DNA from: Otatea glauca
Lineage: Eukaryota > Streptophyta > Magnoliopsida > Poales > Poaceae
DNA: 64,000 bases
Direction of reading: 5' to 3'
Assembly (NCBI GenBank): GCA_036346275.1
Contig: CM070711.1
Location: 70,555,782 to 70,619,781 of the forward strand
In this document: positions 1-11,002 of the stretch, piece after piece
Layout: each line of letters starts with the position of its first letter
Position numbering within the stretch: position 1 is the first letter of the stretch
Translations under genes and position numbers: made by a program
Notes under the pieces: model-generated
The model's database searches: none
Told to the model about the DNA's origin: nothing
Seen by the model: the letters and a program-made list of their open reading frames with translations, nothing else

Positions 1-275
1 AGCAGCTCCGAGAAGCTGGGCTTAGGGTGCGTCTCCTGTTGAGCGATGTAGTATTATTTTTGCAAATTTTTTCACCCCGCGTATTAATATCACAATTACT
101 TTTAAAAAATGTATTATTTTAAAAAAAAATTCTAAGAAACAGAGAGAGAAAAATGGCAGCTCTTGGGCCCCGCCAGGCCGCCCTTCATTTCGCCAATTCG
201 CTCGCTCGCTCCCTCCCTCCCTCCGACCTTTGCTTCCCGCCCTCCCCTCTCCCCTCCCAAGAAAACTCACGTTAC

Positions 276-307
<32 letters not shown>

Positions 308-326
308 CGAGGCGGCGGCGGCGGCA
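1..326 (+). promoter_or_regulatory. Upstream region and 5' UTR of the EXO1-like gene
   Basis: The first 130 bases are A+T-rich, followed by a pyrimidine-rich stretch (about 195-260) and a purine dinucleotide repeat (AG)n at 281-307 directly before the start codon at 327. CT/GA-rich leaders are common in grass genes, so this is read as core promoter and 5' UTR. No clear TATA box is placed and the transcription start is unknown. Confidence 0.45.
281..307. repeat. (AG)13 microsatellite in the EXO1 leader
   Basis: Perfect AG dinucleotide repeat ending about 20 bases before the EXO1 start codon and followed by a short GGC repeat. Such repeats vary in length between plant accessions and GA repeats can bind BBR/BPC factors; neither is shown here. 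Confidence 0.9.
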
Positions 327-3300
327 ATGGGGATCCAGGGGTTGCTACCGCAGCTGAAGTCGATCATGGCGCCCATCGGGGTGGAGGAGCTGAGGGGGCA
401 GACGGTAGCCGTCGACACCTACTCCTGGCTCCACAAGGGCGCGCTCTTCTGCGGCGACCGCCTCTGCAAGGGCATCCCCACCTCCAGGTTCCGCTCCCGC
501 CCCCTCTTTCTTGGACCCAGGAGGAGCAGCTCTGACCTCGATGGGGTTTCTTGATCCGTTCCTCGGATTGCCGAAACCTAATCGACGGACCCGGGAAATG
601 TAATTCTTTGCAATGGATTTCGCTCCCAATCCCTCAACGTATTGACAGCCGCTCGGAGTAATAATCCAACCAATTCGATTGCTTGGTCCAGCCAGGGATT
701 TCTTGATTTGGTTATGTTGTTTGGATCCCGATTTATGAAACCCATTTAGGAGCAAGGATAAAGGGGGACCTTGCTTCGGATTCCTCAAGATTTTTCCGCG
801 TCTTGTGGGGAGATTTCTTGTTCTTCTTGTCTCAGGATTGGGGAAAGGAGATGTACTGCATTTGTTTTGCCCCTAAAAATGGCAGTGCATTTACCGATTT
901 TTTTTATCTGCCCCAAGTGCCAAGATTTCTTGTATGTCTAGGTTGGATCCAAGAAACCTATTTGGGGGAAGATCTGGCACTGCTTTAGTTCCAAGAATAC
1001 ACCATTTCAATTCTTTGTTGGAAATAGCCTTATGCACGAAAGGTTCTATAAACATTAACATTACCATTGCTGGTTTTTTTTTTGTACTGTGATATCTTCT
1101 GATGCATTTGTATTTCGGATGCCATGAAATCATAATGCAGAGGACCATAGAGTTACAACTCCAATTCATTATCGCTTTTGGAGTTTAGCACCGCAAACTC
1201 ACCTGTGTTATTTCCCCTCCCTTAATTTGAACCAGGCATATCGAGTACTGCATGCATAGGGTGAACTTGTTGCGGCACCATGGCGTGAAACCAATTCTTG
1301 TATTTGATGGAGGTCTTCTGCCAATGAAGAGCGATCAAGAGACAAAACGTGCAAGGTATTCTCTTTTAGGGCTTCAGAAAGAACCTGACATGTTGCAGCT
1401 GCATGCCAAGGAACATTAACTCCTTACATAATGTTAAAGTAATTGGCGTTTGGGATTTTACATATGGGCTGTAGTTATGGTGTGCTGGGGCTTTCTACCT
1501 ATAAAATGCAGTGTGGTATTACTACCAAATGGTGGATCCTCTTTGCTATTCCGATGCATTTTATTTTCGCTTTATGAGTTATTGAATGGTAAGCATGCCA
1601 TCATTCAGGTCACGAAAGGAAAATCTTGAGCGTGCCAGGGAACATGAAGCAGCTGGGAATTCACGTGCTGCTTTTAAGTGTTATCAGAAAGCTGTTGACA
1701 TTACTCCGAGTATTGCGTCTGAACTGATCCAGGTACAGATGTAAATTCCATGTAATGTCATCAACTGGTTACCACTTATTGAAAGCAGTTTCTAACATGA
1801 ATGGGAACATTTGACCAGACTTGTCTAATTACTGTTTCAAAATATGCAACGCAGGTACTGAAGCAAGAAAAGGTTGATTATATTGTTGCGCCTTATGAAG
1901 CAGATGCACAAATGACATTCTTGTCTGTAAAGAATCTTGTTGATGCTGTAATCACCGAGGATTCAGATTTGATACCATTTGGCTGTTCAAGAGTAAGCAC
2001 ACTATTAGAACCCTTTTCTCTGCCCTCTTCATCTTCCGTAATATTTTCATTAATCAGCTAGATCCACCTTCATATCCTGTTGTATGTTCTCTCTTTTTTT
2101 AGAACATTGTTGTATGTTCTTTAATTTACATGTATCTTGTTCTAATGAGCAGATTATTTTCAAGATGGACAAATTTGGGCAAGGTGTTGAATTTCAGATT
2201 ACACGATTAGAACGAAACAGGGAGCTTGACTTTAATGGATTCACAAAACAAATGTTACTTGAGATGTGTATTCTAAGTGGCTGTGACTATCTTCCATCAT
2301 TGCCAGGAATGGGTGTGAAACGTGCTCACGCACTCGTCCAAAAGCTTAAGAGTCATGATAAGGTAAACCCTGTCTTCTCTGTGTCTGTTGCACACTCTAC
2401 CTTCAAACCTAGTTAGAAAGAATTGTTTCATGAAAAAAAACAGAATTTTTTTTGAAATAGCCTTCCTGCGATACCTAGCTACGTAAACATAAGAAAAGGC
2501 CAGATATGCATTATGTACAAGCAGAACAAATAGTTCAGACAGCTACAAGAGGAAAAACAAAAAATCGATTGCTCCAACTTTCATCAGGCTGTTATCTTTT
2601 AATTAAGTTATTCAATCCATAAAACATGTGGTGCATATGCAAAACATGATGATGGGCACCTCATGATGTCATATAGCCCCCTTTTCTTTTACATTCACAA
2701 AATGCAAATTTTGGTTTAAACTATCATGCATCCAAATGAACAACAAGGGCTGAGCTTGTAGTGTAATGGTGTGCAGCCACTTTCTATCTTGACAATTTAG
2801 AAACTTTTCAATAAAGTTAATGTCATGTATAATTTCAGGTAATCAAGCACCTGAGGTACAATGCTGTTTCTGTTCCAACTCAATATGAAGAAAACTTCAA
2901 AAAGGCAATATGGGCGTTTCAGTTCCAAAGGGTCTATGACCCTGCGACAGAAGATATTGTTCATTTGTTGGGCATTCCTCGTGACCTCAGTGAAGACTTG
3001 GACTTTTTGGGCCCATATCCTTGCCATACTTATATAATTAGATATTAAAGCTCTTTCATACGACAACCCATTGTTTTATATACTGTGAAGATGGATTTCC
3101 CCCCTTTATTCAGTCATTCTGTCAAATGGCAGTTGAATTTATAAATAAGTTAAGGGTCTTTCCATGCCACTATATCTCTCAGTAATTCCAAATTGTTTTA
3201 GCCCCAGAAGAAACTCCACTTTCATGTATTAGAGTTTTTCCTTAATTGGTTTATACATGGTTACCACAGACTGTCGCTAAAGGTATTGCTCTAGGGAACA

Positions 3301-6300
3301 TTGATCCAATTACAAAGGAACCATTTGAGGTAGTGGTATGTTTCCCTTTTATGATCAAGTTCTTCTCTCCCCCCTTTCTTTCAGAAGAAAGATCTTGTAT
3401 TGATGTAGATTTATGTGAAAGTTATGCTTGTTTTCCCTATCATATGCTTTTCTAGTTGGTCATTTTGGTTTGCTGGTGCTTTGTTCTTCCAAATGTAACT
3501 TCATTCCACTCTGCTTCTTAGCCCTGTACACGTACATACACACACGCAAAAAGAAAAAAACACGTCATAACTAAATGAACACAATACATGAATAAAAACA
3601 AACAGTAGGGCTTTTGAAAATGGTTGTCGGGTCTGAGCAGAGCATTAGATCAAGTCAAGTAGAAAGAGATAATGGGGGGAAAACAAGAACATTTAGTTAG
3701 AAAATAGATATAGGTTCCTTGCAAAAAGAAAGAAATGAATTCAGGTGGGAAATCTCTCCCTGTGTTGATCGGTGTTCGTGGTTTTAATACCTTCCTTTTT
3801 TTTGGCATCCCTTACGGAATGTACTATTTTGGTGTCATCTGTGATCAAAGCTTACCGCCATGCACTTAGTTGTAATGCAGGACATGCAATTACCAACATG
3901 TAATTGTAACTTCTTTTCTTGATTGTCTTGTTGAGATTCCCATTGGTCTCACTTGTATATACCTTGCAGGTGAAAACTGACTACAGTGTACCTGCAGTTG
4001 ATAAAGTTTATCCAATCAGAGAGTCTATTGTTCCTTCAAATGGAAAGAAGAGGCTAGATTTGCCTGTGCAGAAAAACATATTGACAAATTACTTCTGTAT
4101 CCTCTCAATAAATTGTAATTTTAATCAAGAAAATTTCGCATCAATCAAATTTACTACAGTGAACTACAAGCTGCATGTATATAATGAATTCACAATTATG
4201 GAAGTGCCTTGGACTAGATATCTTGGTACTTTCTGGGTTCCCAAACATGTTTAGATCATTTAAGAGCAGTTTATATTTCCCCCCAATATTTGGCAGATGC
4301 AGGTGATGTACAAATATTTAGTATGCTATCAATGTTCATACCAACTTTTGGTTGGGTTATTTTGCATCATTTGTACACAATGTTTAACTATCCATTGAAC
4401 TATCCTTGACTTCTAGAAGGCTTAGCATCTCTCGAGGCAAAACGGAAGTTCAGGGCACCTAAAGTTACACCTAAGCAACAAATATTGAATGAATCTTCTT
4501 TGCCCAGTCCTCAAACTGAAGACTCTGGTACCCCTGATTCAATTGAAGATACTAGCTTGCCCACAAATAATACCCAAGCCTCTCAGTGTAGTTCTGATCA
4601 TTTTAGCTCTGAACTGCCCCAAGATGATTCAATCAATGCTGCCTCTCCATGTAGTTCTGAGCATTTCAGCTGTGTGTTCCCTCGGGATAATTCGGCCAGT
4701 GTTTCACCCCAGTGCAGTTCTCGTGATATTGGCAGTGATCCTCCTTTAGAGGACAAACGCATTGAAGACATAAAGGTATTTCACATCACTTTATTGCCTA
4801 AACATGTCCAGTGCTTTCCTAGTCCTACCTTCCTACAGCGATCATATTTCTGTTGTCCTCAAATTTTACTTGTATTATTCAGGTTGAGGTCAACTATTGC
4901 AACAGAAATACAGTACCAGCAGGTTCTTGCTTAGAGAGTAAGACCTCTAATTTGTGTAGTTCATGCATGGCTTAATCTGCAAATGATGTAAAATTTATGT
5001 AAAATCAAAACAATATTGGGATTGATTTTAGTAGTTTAAATGTGTTGGTTTTCTGTTTCTAGGAAAGTTACCTGGGATAGTACAGCCATTTTTAGTTTCA
5101 CACAACACGGAGCCATCCAGACCAGTGCCACATTATACCGAAATCAATGTGGCCCCTACTAATAGAAATATTACTGTAAGGAGTTCATATTTCAAAACAG
5201 TAAATAAGAGGGTTTACACAAATCAAGCAGAAGACGAGTTAGATGACAAAGATAATTGTGAGACTGGTAATTGCACTCTTTCTGGAGATCAACTGAAGAA
5301 CCCTGGAGGTTTATTGAAGAGAAGAAAACTTTGTGATCTCCAAAACTGTGACGATGTAAGTGGTTGTTTAATTTTTATTTTATCATTATATGGCAGCTAG
5401 TCTTAAATACGCTGTTTGTGTAGGAAACATTGCAGCCAACTAATTCTTGTGAAAGTCCACCAGTTGTTGATGAAGGTAATAGTTCTACCTTGTTTTTATT
5501 TTGTTCTCATTTCTGTTTGAGAATTTGGACTTTTTCCTTGTTTAGTTGCTATGTTGGATATTTTTATAATATGTACTAAAAAGGATGCGTGTTATTGTGC
5601 ATGCAATTTGAGGTTATATTTCACTTTTTTTTCATGCTTGCGGATGTAATGCATGTTTCAATAATGTTTGACAGCTTCACCATCATTTCCTGGAATGCTT
5701 TTCTTTTTGGCATATGAAGCTTTCATAATTTCTTTTAGTCCCATGCAAAGTTCAGCATTTTGCAGCTACTCAAGCAAGTTTACTGCTCTAGATTCTGTCT
5801 TAGGCACTTCTCAATCGCCATTCTCCATGTAATTCTTCCTGTATTATAGAATAATTATGTCCCACAAATTACCATTACACACTTAATATCTGTCTTGATC
5901 TTTAGAGGGAGATCATGTGATTGTGTCTGAAATTAATGCAGGCTGTGATAGTGATACCCTTGATGGTATTAACACAAATGCTGAAGGCAGATTTGGATGC
6001 AACGTTTCCCATGTGAATAAATACTGTGGCATTGCAGAGAAATCAATGGATAAGTTTGCTGAGCTGATATCATCTTTCAGATACGCAGGCTCCCGTGCCA
6101 GTGGCCTTCGTGCTCCTTTAAAGGATGTGAAGAATACCATTTCTGTGAGGTATGCAGCTTTAGAAATTCAAAGTACACAATTTACTTATGAGAACTCAGA
6201 TGTCACAAGTGACACAGTTTTGCCCATCAATGAATATATTATAGCATTAGTTATTTCTGTTACAGATCGGTTCTCAGACCTCCAGAACAGAAATTCAGCT

Positions 6301-6770
6301 GTACTGCTAAGAAGACTACTAGAGGGCCTTCTTCACAAAGCAGATTCGCAAGTGATGCTACTAACACTGCTGACAGTCCTCCTGATCTCAGCACATTTGC
6401 ATACAGGCCTACGAAAACTGCTGCTGTTCGTCCTGATCAGGGGAAGACCACAAACAAATCTGCAGAGGCTCCCACAAGATCTACTGTCAGTTGTCTTGAT
6501 CAGAGCAAACGTGCACGTAAACCTATTTGCACTGACGACAGCCCTCTTGATTCGAGTACATTTACATATGCACCCATGACAGCTACTATTGGTCGTCCTG
6601 ACCGGAGCAAATTCTCTAGTACAGCTATGAGAACTGCTGATAGCCCTCCTGATCTGAGCACATTCGCATATAAACCCACAGAAACTGCAGCCAGACGTTC
6701 GGATGGGAGCAGATTTGCAGGGGTAACATTGAAAGCAGCTGGAAGAACTTCTCGGGGCCAATTCACATAG
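327..6770 (+). CDS. EXO1: Exonuclease 1 (EXO1-like 5'-3' exonuclease/flap endonuclease)
   Basis: RAD2/XPG-family nuclease for DNA mismatch repair, end resection and recombination in the nucleus. Fourteen exons join in frame to 865 residues: 327-487, 1236-1355, 1609-1732, 1855-1992, 2153-2362, 2839-3014, 3257-3329, 3970-4096, 4420-4775, 4883-4937, 5063-5355, 5424-5475, 5942-6149, 6266-6770. The start MGIQGLL fits the family because Gly2 is part of the active site. XPG-N covers about 1-99 and XPG-I about 138-225, then the H3TH loop (LPSLPGMGVKRAHA). Catalytic acids are visible at D30, D78, E150, D152, D171, D173 and D226 (the SGCDYL motif). The C-terminal half is Ser/Pro-rich with a repeated PPDLSTFAY-like motif. 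Exon 7 could end at 3335 instead of 3329, adding two valines. Introns 6 and 8 look U12-type. The stop may be new (see 6771-6860). Confidence 0.95.
3015..3256 (+). other. U12-type AT-AC intron (EXO1 intron 6)
   Basis: The protein frame (Gly-Pro-Trp-Leu-Pro-Gln) is kept only if the intron starts with ATATCCTT and ends with TAC. ATATCCTT is the exact U12 5' splice consensus. TTCCTTAAT at 3238-3246 matches the U12 branch consensus and its branch adenosine lies 11-12 nt before the 3' splice site, as expected. No GT-AG alternative preserves the frame here. Confidence 0.9.
4097..4419 (+). other. Probable U12-type GT-AG intron (EXO1 intron 8)
   Basis: The donor reads GTATCCTC (7 of 8 to the U12 consensus). 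ATCCTTGAC at 4402-4410 matches the U12 branch site at 8 of 9 positions, with its adenosine 10 nt from the acceptor. The acceptor AAG gives Phe-Cys-Leu-Ala-Ser in frame; the AG three bases earlier would give an in-frame stop. Confidence 0.8.
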
Positions 6771-6860
6771 AATTACGGATGCACCTGTCAGCCCTCCTGA
6801 TCTGAGCATGTTTGCATATACACCAAAAGCTTCTGCCAGCCCTCCTGATCTGACCTGAGC
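6771..6860 (+). other. Out-of-frame remnant of further EXO1 C-terminal repeat
   Basis: Directly after the EXO1 stop codon, the +1 frame from 6778 reads SPPDLSMFAYTP and then a second partial SPPDLT before TGA. This is the same motif that occurs upstream in the last exon (PPDLSTFAYRPT, SPLDSSTFTYAP, SPPDLSTFAYKP). The coding repeat thus continues past the present stop, displaced by one base near 6768. Confidence 0.75.
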
Positions 6861-7442
6861 AAACTCGGATCCAGCAACAAGTGATGTGGTTTAACACCCC
6901 TGATGCAAGCACACTCAATTTTGCATGAATGGAAGCATGACTGAAGATAGCTGCAGGGGCTCGACGCTTCAGAGCTCATTTGTATCTATGCAAATGCAAG
7001 CTGAAGCAGCATGGTCTGAAGGCATAGCTAGCAGCAGGGGCTCTTCATATCAATTGTCACTTTTCAGAGCTCATTTTGTGTGTGTTTGTGCCAAACCAAG
7101 TGTACTTGCTCATTTCTGTCTTGTCTCACGACATTGATGGCTGAACAGCAGTTTCATTTGTAACGCTATGTAAACTGCAACGAGGATACTGTTGTTTGTT
7201 TATTCTTACGAGTGTGAGCATTGTCTCATTGTCAACCATTGCTGATTTATAATTGAACAGCTGCTCTATCAAGTAAGCCTTGAAATACTAACTTGCAATT
7301 TTTCTCTCTCAAAAGATTAGGGATTTATCGCTGATCGGCTGATTTATAATTGAACTGCACGAATCTCAGCGCAATAGCCGTACAAACCCCCAGGTCTAAC
7401 TAAAGTGAAGCCCTCCATCTCTCGGCGTCTGTAGCTCGAGCC
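6861..7442 (+). other. EXO1 3' UTR and spacer to the RRM gene
   Basis: No credible reading frame. T-rich stretches and many stops suggest 3' UTR followed by a short promoter for the next gene on the same strand. No terminator element can be named. Confidence 0.5.
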
Positions 7443-10400
7443 ATGACCCGACACCGCAGAGGCAAGCGCGGGCGCACGAGCCCCAATCCCCCGGCGAAGC
7501 GCCGCCGCGGCGGCCGCGCCCCGCCGGAGTTAGAATCTGGCGAGCTAGAGCCCGCTCCAGCACTGGCGCCGGCGCCGGCTGCTGCTCCGCAGCCGTCGCT
7601 AGTGATGGTCGCCGGGCTGCCGCCCGGGTGCGGCGTGATGGAGCTCAAGTCGCGGCTACAGGTGTACGGCCCCATCGCGCGCACCCGCATAGACGCCGCC
7701 GCGGCCACAGGATACGTCACCTTCCGCTCCGAGGCGGCCGCCGTGGCCGCCATTGCCGCCTCCCTCGACCCCGGCGGCGGCATCACCATCGGATCCAAAA
7801 AGGTAAAGAGATTTGTGTATTGAAGCGTGACGTCGGATTTGCTCGATTAAGTAGTAAGGGAGACAAAATTGTACTCGATTCGACCAATGCTAACTTGCTT
7901 GCCATGTACCAAAATGAGGTGAAGGTTAAAGCTTTGGTTTTTTTTTTGTGGGTGTGTGTGTGTGATGCGAAATCTATCGATGCAGTTCTTACGGACCTAG
8001 TTTATGTTAATCATTGGTAGTTCTTTTCTAGGTTCTCTTTGCTGTTTGAGATGCACAGGTGGACTTGGTATCATATTTTGTTTGGGGTTTTAGCTCAATT
8101 TAGGCATGTGAAATGCTAACAACAACTAAGCCTTTTGTCCCAAATAAGTTATGGTAGCTTAGGAATGGAACCCAATCAAAATCAATAAAACCCCTAAACT
8201 TTGATCTTAGGTCATAGTTCTTTAACTTCCATACAGTCCTATTTAACGCTAACTCAATCCCTCAAGTCTTTCTCCTACGTCAGTTAAAATTCCAGACCTG
8301 CCTCAAGAGGCATCCGTTGGACATGCCTAAATCATCTCAAACGATGTTGGACATGTTTTTTTTTTCTTCAATTGGTGCTACACCAATCCTATCACATATA
8401 TCGTCATTGCGGATTTGACCGTGCCTTGTATGGCCACAAATCCACCGTAGCATCTGCATCTCTACTACGCTCATCTTCTATACTACATGTTGTCTTTTTT
8501 TCACCTAACATTCCGTTTCATACAACATTGCAGGTTTGATCGACGTCCTATAGAACTTACCCTTTAACTTTTTGAGGATTTTCTATCACATAGGACATGA
8601 GATGTTTGACGCAATTTAAGGTTATCAAGTCATAAAGTCGAGTCGAGCCGCCAGAGAGGTGACTTGGTCGACTAATCGCGACTAGTCTCCAGACTAGGAA
8701 ATATGTTAACAGGGCATATCATATACTAAGTTGTAGCAACAACTAACACGCACACACACACACATATAGTACAATTCTAGGGCACCATGATCAAAAAAGG
8801 ATATTTTCTCTATGTATTTTCATGTGAAATTTTTTGAATTTTTTAGGATGCTGAGTTTAACCAGTTTACTAACTAGTTCAAACAAGTTTGAACCGAAATT
8901 CAAACTAGAGTTTCCCTTTTTGATGATAGTTTGGTTGTAAGTATGTGTTGATTATATATATAAATCAGCAAAGCATGTGATCCAAACTTGTTCAAAATCT
9001 TTGAATTCGAGTATATATTTTCAAAGGTATGTATTTATTTGAATTGTTATAGATGGGTATATACCCTAAAATTGAAAATTTTCAAAAATATACTCGAATA
9101 TGGCTTGAATTTGCACATTTGAAATCATGGTGCCCAGGCATCATGGTGCCCCATTTCAGCTTCCTATATATATGGTATGTAATTAAATATTACTACTACA
9201 TTAAACACATAGTCTCGACTAGTCTGCTACTGCATTACTATTACTACTACGTCACTTGTTAGTGCCCATTGCTACTATATTACTTGCTACTGCTGACACA
9301 TATACTACGTTACTAGCACTACATTGACTAAGTAATTAAATATTAAAGAAAGCACAAAGCAGAGCAGTCAACACAGTAGTGTAGTAGTGCATAGCAGATC
9401 AAAACAGAGCGGAGCAGAGTAGAGCAGGGGAGGAAGGAGAGGAGAGGGGAGCAGAGTGGACGGAGACAGAGCGGAGTAGGGGAGGAGGAAGAGGAGAGGG
9501 GAGGGGAGGATGCACTGACCGGCGACGGGGGAACAGTGGTGATGATGACGGAGACAGAGACGGGTTGGCGGTAGACGGACGGAGGCGGCAGCGGCTAGGG
9601 TTCACTAGCGGCGGACGAGCGGCGGCGGTGGGCAGACGAGTTGAGGCGGTGGGCAGACGGGCTACGGCAGGGCTTCGCCCAATTTTGATTTGGACTCTGG
9701 AGATGTAACTGGGCTCGATCTACTAGGGTTAAGCCTCCAACTGGTATATATGTCTCACATCTCCATCTGAAAGTGGGCCATCAAGTCGCATGGCTAGCCA
9801 CACACGATTAGTCGTCCGACAACCCAACCAGTCTTTCGAGTCGAGCAACTAGTCGTCTTCCATATACCGACTGGACGGCTAATCGTGGATTAGTCGACGA
9901 CTAGTCAACGACTTAATAACGTTGGCACCATTTCACCTACCCGATCGTATCTTGTGGCTTACATCTTTATCAATCTCGTCATCACTCTATAGCTAATTTT
10001 ACCTCGTTAATTTTATTTGTTGTTATTCACTTTTGTAGTTTGCATTCGTTGGTTTTTTCAATTATTCTAAGCTTTCTTAGGGTGTGTTTGCCACAGCTCC
10101 AGTTTCACCAGATCCGCGGATCTGGTGGAGCTGGGTATTTTCTAGCTCCACCAGATCTGTGGAGCTGAAGCTGCGAGTACATTAAGAGTGTTTAGATAGA
10201 TCATCTTGTTTACATTTTAGACCAAAAATATAAAGTTAATTCACTTTATTTTAGCCTACAAGTTTTAGATCTTAGGTGAAGTTAGGATCTAGAGCTCTAC
10301 CAAACAGACCCTTAATATAATTATTTTTCATACTTGTGGAGCTCTTCAAAGTTAGATTGATTCTGTGATGAATTGTCCTCGCAAGAGAAAAATAATACTG

Positions 10401-11002
10401 TGATAAATTGACTACCCTTGTAAATTCAATCCAGACTTAGAATTAAGCAATTTTACCTGTTGTTAAGTGTATGAGATAGTGTATTAGATTTTCTTTATCT
10501 TGTCATCATCCGATTGTTGCTAACTTTGTTGACCCAGTTCATGTCAAGCATATGGTTGTGTTTTTCATATGTTTGCTAGTTTCCCAGAAAGTTAAGTTAC
10601 ATAAAAGAATTACAAAATACCCGGTGACTTCAAGTATTTGCATTTTTTTATAAAAAAAGATTATTTGCATTTTGGTTTCTCATCAGACACATGTTTAGGA
10701 AAAAAAAAGCTAAATTTCTGCCAAAACTAAGGGAAGTTATAGCATGTTGCACATTTTTTGTGGTTTTTGGTACTTTTGCTCTTTGGTACTCAGACTGTTG
10801 CTTCTTTAATGCGATACAGGTTTTAGTTCTACAAGCAAGCGATGCGCCAAATAATTCAATTCGAGCTGACCCAGCAGAGGCAACATTGCATGATGCGACA
10901 AAGACGAACGCAAGCGATGCTTCAGCCATCCCAAGCTCCAAAGCAGCCCCGGAAGCGGCCTACAGAGCGAGAGAAATAGTTGCCTATGATGATCTGTTCT
11001 AA
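7443..11002 (+). CDS. Small RRM-type RNA-binding protein (At1g27050-like), nucleus likely
   Basis: Two exons, 7443-7802 and 10820-11002, join at phase 0 (AAG|GTAAAG and ACAG|GTTTTA) to give 180 residues. Residues 1-30 are strongly basic (RHRRGKRGR, KRRRGGR), probably nuclear targeting. Residues 52-115 form one RRM: an RNP2-like strand LVMVAGLP (53-60) and an RNP1-like GYVTF (90-94). The tail ends in REIVAYDDLF. The overall plan (short basic head, RRM with GYVTFR, acidic IAYDD end) recalls the plant family typified by uncharacterised At1g27050; this is from memory of the family. The function is unknown beyond likely RNA binding. The 3-kb intron is mostly transposon-derived. An alternative is that 7443-7823 read through into the intron makes a shorter isoform ending after RFVY. 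Confidence 0.75.
8618..9923. mobile_element. Putative 1.3-kb TIR DNA transposon in the RRM-gene intron
   Basis: The left end AAGGTTATCAAGTC (8618) and right end GACTTAATAACGTT (9910-9923) form 14-bp inverted termini matching at 12 positions. Inside both ends are further inverted GACTAGTCG/CGACTAATC motifs (8660-8690 and 9845-9905). No transposase frame is seen; 9400-9640 is a G-rich purine tract. Non-autonomous, possibly hAT-like, but no clean target duplication was found. Confidence 0.5.
8781..9152. repeat. Inverted-repeat pair (nested MITE-like unit)
   Basis: GGCACCATGATC at 8781-8792 is complementary to ATCATGGTGCC, which occurs twice at 9124-9134 and 9140-9150. This suggests a fold-back unit of about 370 bp nested in the larger element. 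A short (CA)n tract precedes it at about 8745-8765. Insertion duplications are not clear. Confidence 0.4.
10080..10311. mobile_element. Tourist-like MITE (232 bp)
   Basis: The termini GGGTGTGTTTG and CAAACAGACCC are imperfect inverted repeats, flanked on both sides by TTA (10077-10079 and 10312-10314), the PIF/Harbinger target duplication. The interior near the left end holds a strong palindrome around CAGATCCGCGGATCTG. No coding capacity. Confidence 0.75.

Noticed and set aside
3330..3335. Stronger-looking GTATGT donor for EXO1 exon 7
   Set aside because: Kept only as an alternative. It adds two residues at a position where I expect the family to have none, but the frame allows it.
6333..6809. 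158-codon minus-strand frame with Cys-rich repeats
   Set aside because: It is the complement of the repeated C-terminal exon of EXO1. The repetition comes from the coding strand and there is no start context or homology.
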